Shown: positions 62,276 to 64,000 of the stretch, piece by piece
Position numbering within the stretch: position 1 is the stretch's first letter
Layout of the letters: the number at the start of each line of letters is the position of its first letter
NCBI GenBank assembly: GCA_030674155.1
Contig: CM060334.1
Coordinates: 37,093,957-37,157,956 of the forward strand
Length of the DNA stretch: 64,000 nucleotides
Reading direction: 5' to 3'
Origin: Stramonita haemastoma
Lineage: Eukaryota; Mollusca; Gastropoda; Neogastropoda; Muricidae
Notes under the pieces: model-generated
The model's input: only the letters and a program-made list of their open reading frames with translations
The model's database searches: none
Told to the model about the DNA's origin: nothing
Program-made: the position numbers and the translations under genes

Positions 62276-62661
62276 TCATATCAAAGTCTGCCGCTTCTCT
62301 AAAACGGTCCAGTTTCTGTCGTGCTCATCCACATGGTTCCTTACAACATCCAGGCTCTTGTAAAACGACAAGTCCAGCGCCACCTTTCCGGAATATTCCA
62401 GCCGGGTCACGTTCCAGAGCCACTGCTCCAGACAGTCCAGCACCAGAGGCTCGAAGTCCCGGTAAAACTTGTTGGCGAACATCTCCCAGCGAGACGTCAG
62501 CAGGGGGAGGTCCCCCACGCCAAAGATGCAGATGGTGCGCACGCGCTTGCCGTGGCAGGGCCACTGGAAGATGAGGCGCCCCTTGCTGTCCACCCAGCCC
62601 TCCCCCCAGTTCTTGTAGCGAGACAGGTAGGGCTTCCTGCGCGGGTCCGTCTCTGGGAAAC
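62276..62661 (-). CDS. GT14 beta-1,6-N-acetylglucosaminyltransferase (GCNT-like), last exon only
   Basis: This 386-nt exon has an acceptor ATATTTCAG at 62662-62663, phase 1, and ends at TGA 62276-62278, giving 127 residues. It contains GKRVRTICIFGVGDLP and ANKFYRDFEPLVLDCLEQWL. These match the C-terminal part of core-2/I-branching GlcNAc transferases (Branch domain, GT14), where the block lies just before the carboxyl end. Such enzymes add beta-1,6-GlcNAc to O-glycans in the Golgi. Earlier exons must lie right of 64000; none is recognisable between 62662 and 64000. I cannot tell which GCNT subfamily it belongs to. It is partial because of the window edge, not broken. Confidence 0.82.
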
Positions 62662-63050
62662 CTGAAATATATTCCGTGCAGTGCTGATAATCATAAATAG
62701 TGATACTACTACTATTACTAGTACTACTCCTGCTGCTGCTGCTGCTTCCGTCTCTGGGAAACCTGAAATATATTCCGTGCAGTGCTGATAATCATAAATA
62801 GTGATACTACTACTATTACTAGTACTACTCCTGCTGCTGCTGCTGCTTCCGTCTCTGGGAAACCTGAAATATATTCCGTGCAGTGCTGATAATCATAAAT
62901 AGTGATACTTCTACTATTACTAGTACTACTCCTGCTGCTGCTGCTGCTTCCGTCTCTGGGAAACCTGAAATATATTCTGTGCAGTGCTGATAATCATAAA
63001 TAGTGATACTACTACTATTACTAGTACTACTCCTGCTGCTGCTGCTGCTG
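62647..63050. repeat. Four-copy 101-bp tandem repeat across the GCNT-like 3' splice site
   Basis: Copies start at 62647, 62748, 62849 and 62950. Each contains, on the minus strand, the acceptor ATATTTCAG plus the first bases of the exon (GTTTCCCAGAGACGG), followed by ATTACTAGTACTACT-type trinucleotides and a CTG run. The unit is nearly identical between copies; differences include a C/T change in TATTC(C/T)GTG and a small change in the trinucleotide run. Confidence 0.93.
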
Positions 63051-63079
63051 CTACTACTTCTGCTGCTGCTCTACTACTA

Positions 63080-63159
<80 letters not shown>

Positions 63160-63215
63160 GCTACTACTATTTCTACTACTACTGCTACTACTACTACTAC
63201 AAAACTACTACTACT
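63030..63215. repeat. Trinucleotide tract (CTG)n and (CTA)n
   Basis: A CTG run is followed by long interrupted (CTA)n. Leu-rich, Thr-rich and Tyr-rich open frames arise from it and are not genes. It continues the fourth copy of the 101-bp repeat. Confidence 0.9.
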
Positions 63216-63239
63216 AAATGGAATTTATATAGCGCTTTA

Positions 63240-63420
63240 TCTTACAAAATCAAATCAAAGCGCTTGATGGTTATGATTATGGTGGAAGGAGTGGTAATCA
63301 GTCTATTTTTTATTTCTTTTATTTCACTTAGTCTTGTATTTATTTTTTTATCTTGCAAATCAAATCAAAGCGCTTGATGGTTATGATTATGGTGGAAGGA
63401 GTGGTAATCAGTCTGTATTT
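63240..63420. repeat. 110-bp direct duplication
   Basis: CAAATCAAAGCGCTTGATGG with TTATGATTATGGTGGAAGG occurs at 63251 and again at 63361, followed both times by TAATCAGTCT and A/T-rich sequence with CACTTAGTCTTGTATTTATT. It lies upstream of the GCNT-like exon and shows no coding frame. Confidence 0.85.
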
Positions 63421-64000
63421 ATTTTTTATTTATTTTATTTCACTTAGTCTTGTATTTATTTTTTATTTATTTTATTTCACTTAGTCTTTTACTTTGAGGG
63501 TAATGGAATAAGCTCTGGTGTTCTTTTTGACATCTAGTCCCTGTGTGCATGCAGTTTTGTGTTTGTTGTATGTTCCCGCCGGCACACAATGGCCTACTTG
63601 TCTGAAAAGTGGAACAGGTTTTAATGTGTGTGCAAGATGTTCTCTGTGTGTTCACACACAGGGCATCGGTTTATAGTCTCAGCCGAAGGACTTAGTTGAT
63701 TTATGTGTGTCCTAGTTTGTAAACTTTACCTTACTGTGTGACTGTCAGTGTTGAATTTTGCAGTTGCCCTTTATGCATGACTGAAGTATTTTTGACTTGT
63801 TTTATACGCGCATACAAATGTTTTTCTGTGGTGAATACTTTTGAACAGAAAGGATTATTTGCATCATTGTGTCAACACATCTGGATCTTTTCATGTGTAA
63901 ATATGATATGATTGTACATTAGTAATTTGGACATGTGGGAAGTACTTTTTATATATCCTGTTTATATGATGTTATGCTAATGTGATGAACTCTTCATCTC

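Noticed and set aside
62647..63050. CRISPR-like array (regular repeats)
   Set aside because: Units are contiguous 101-bp tandem copies without unique spacers, in a eukaryotic intron.
62984..63377. Leu-, Thr- and Tyr-rich proteins
   Set aside because: They are translations of (CTA)n/(ACT)n trinucleotide repeats.

Overview
This window is animal nuclear DNA. It holds intron-rich protein genes with GT-AG introns, long CA/TG and GA microsatellites, homopolymer C/G tracts, and dense tRNA-derived SINE and LINE debris. Protein similarity recalled from family knowledge, plus the repeat style, suggests a mollusc, most likely a marine gastropod. That is an inference; no species can be named from the sequence alone.

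Layout from left to right. 1-3973 is intergenic and repeat-rich, with a SINE carrying a clean target-site duplication. 3974-19791 (minus) is a complete four-exon chondroitin sulfate synthase (CHSY1/3 type). 19792-20934 is a divergent intergenic region. 20935-36397 (plus) is a nine-exon RPRD2 orthologue, a CTD-interacting regulator of RNA polymerase II. 36398-42682 holds only repeats. 42683-45421 (minus) is a three-exon ANAPC11, the RING subunit of the anaphase-promoting complex. 46127-55901 (plus) is a five-exon gene best read as TAF1C, an RNA polymerase I SL1/TIF-IB subunit. 55902-62275 is repeats. 62276-62661 (minus) is the last exon of a GT14-family beta-1,6-N-acetylglucosaminyltransferase that continues beyond the right edge. 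The four complete genes form two head-to-head pairs (CHSY1/RPRD2 and ANAPC11/TAF1C). They are housekeeping or developmental genes and do not form an operon-like system.

I found no CRISPR array, secondary-metabolite cluster or defence system. The features most worth checking are at the DNA and splicing level. TAF1C has tandem copies of an exon end that look like 30-nt in-frame microexons. The acceptor of the GCNT-like exon lies in a 101-bp tandem repeat. A 2.7-kb element with perfect 29-nt terminal inverted repeats sits in TAF1C intron 2 with a LINE fragment nested in it. (UG)n repeats stand where polypyrimidine tracts are expected at several 3' splice sites. Eight single-base frame breaks in otherwise well-conserved exons most likely are consensus errors of the assembly, because repairing them restores exact phase in every gene.
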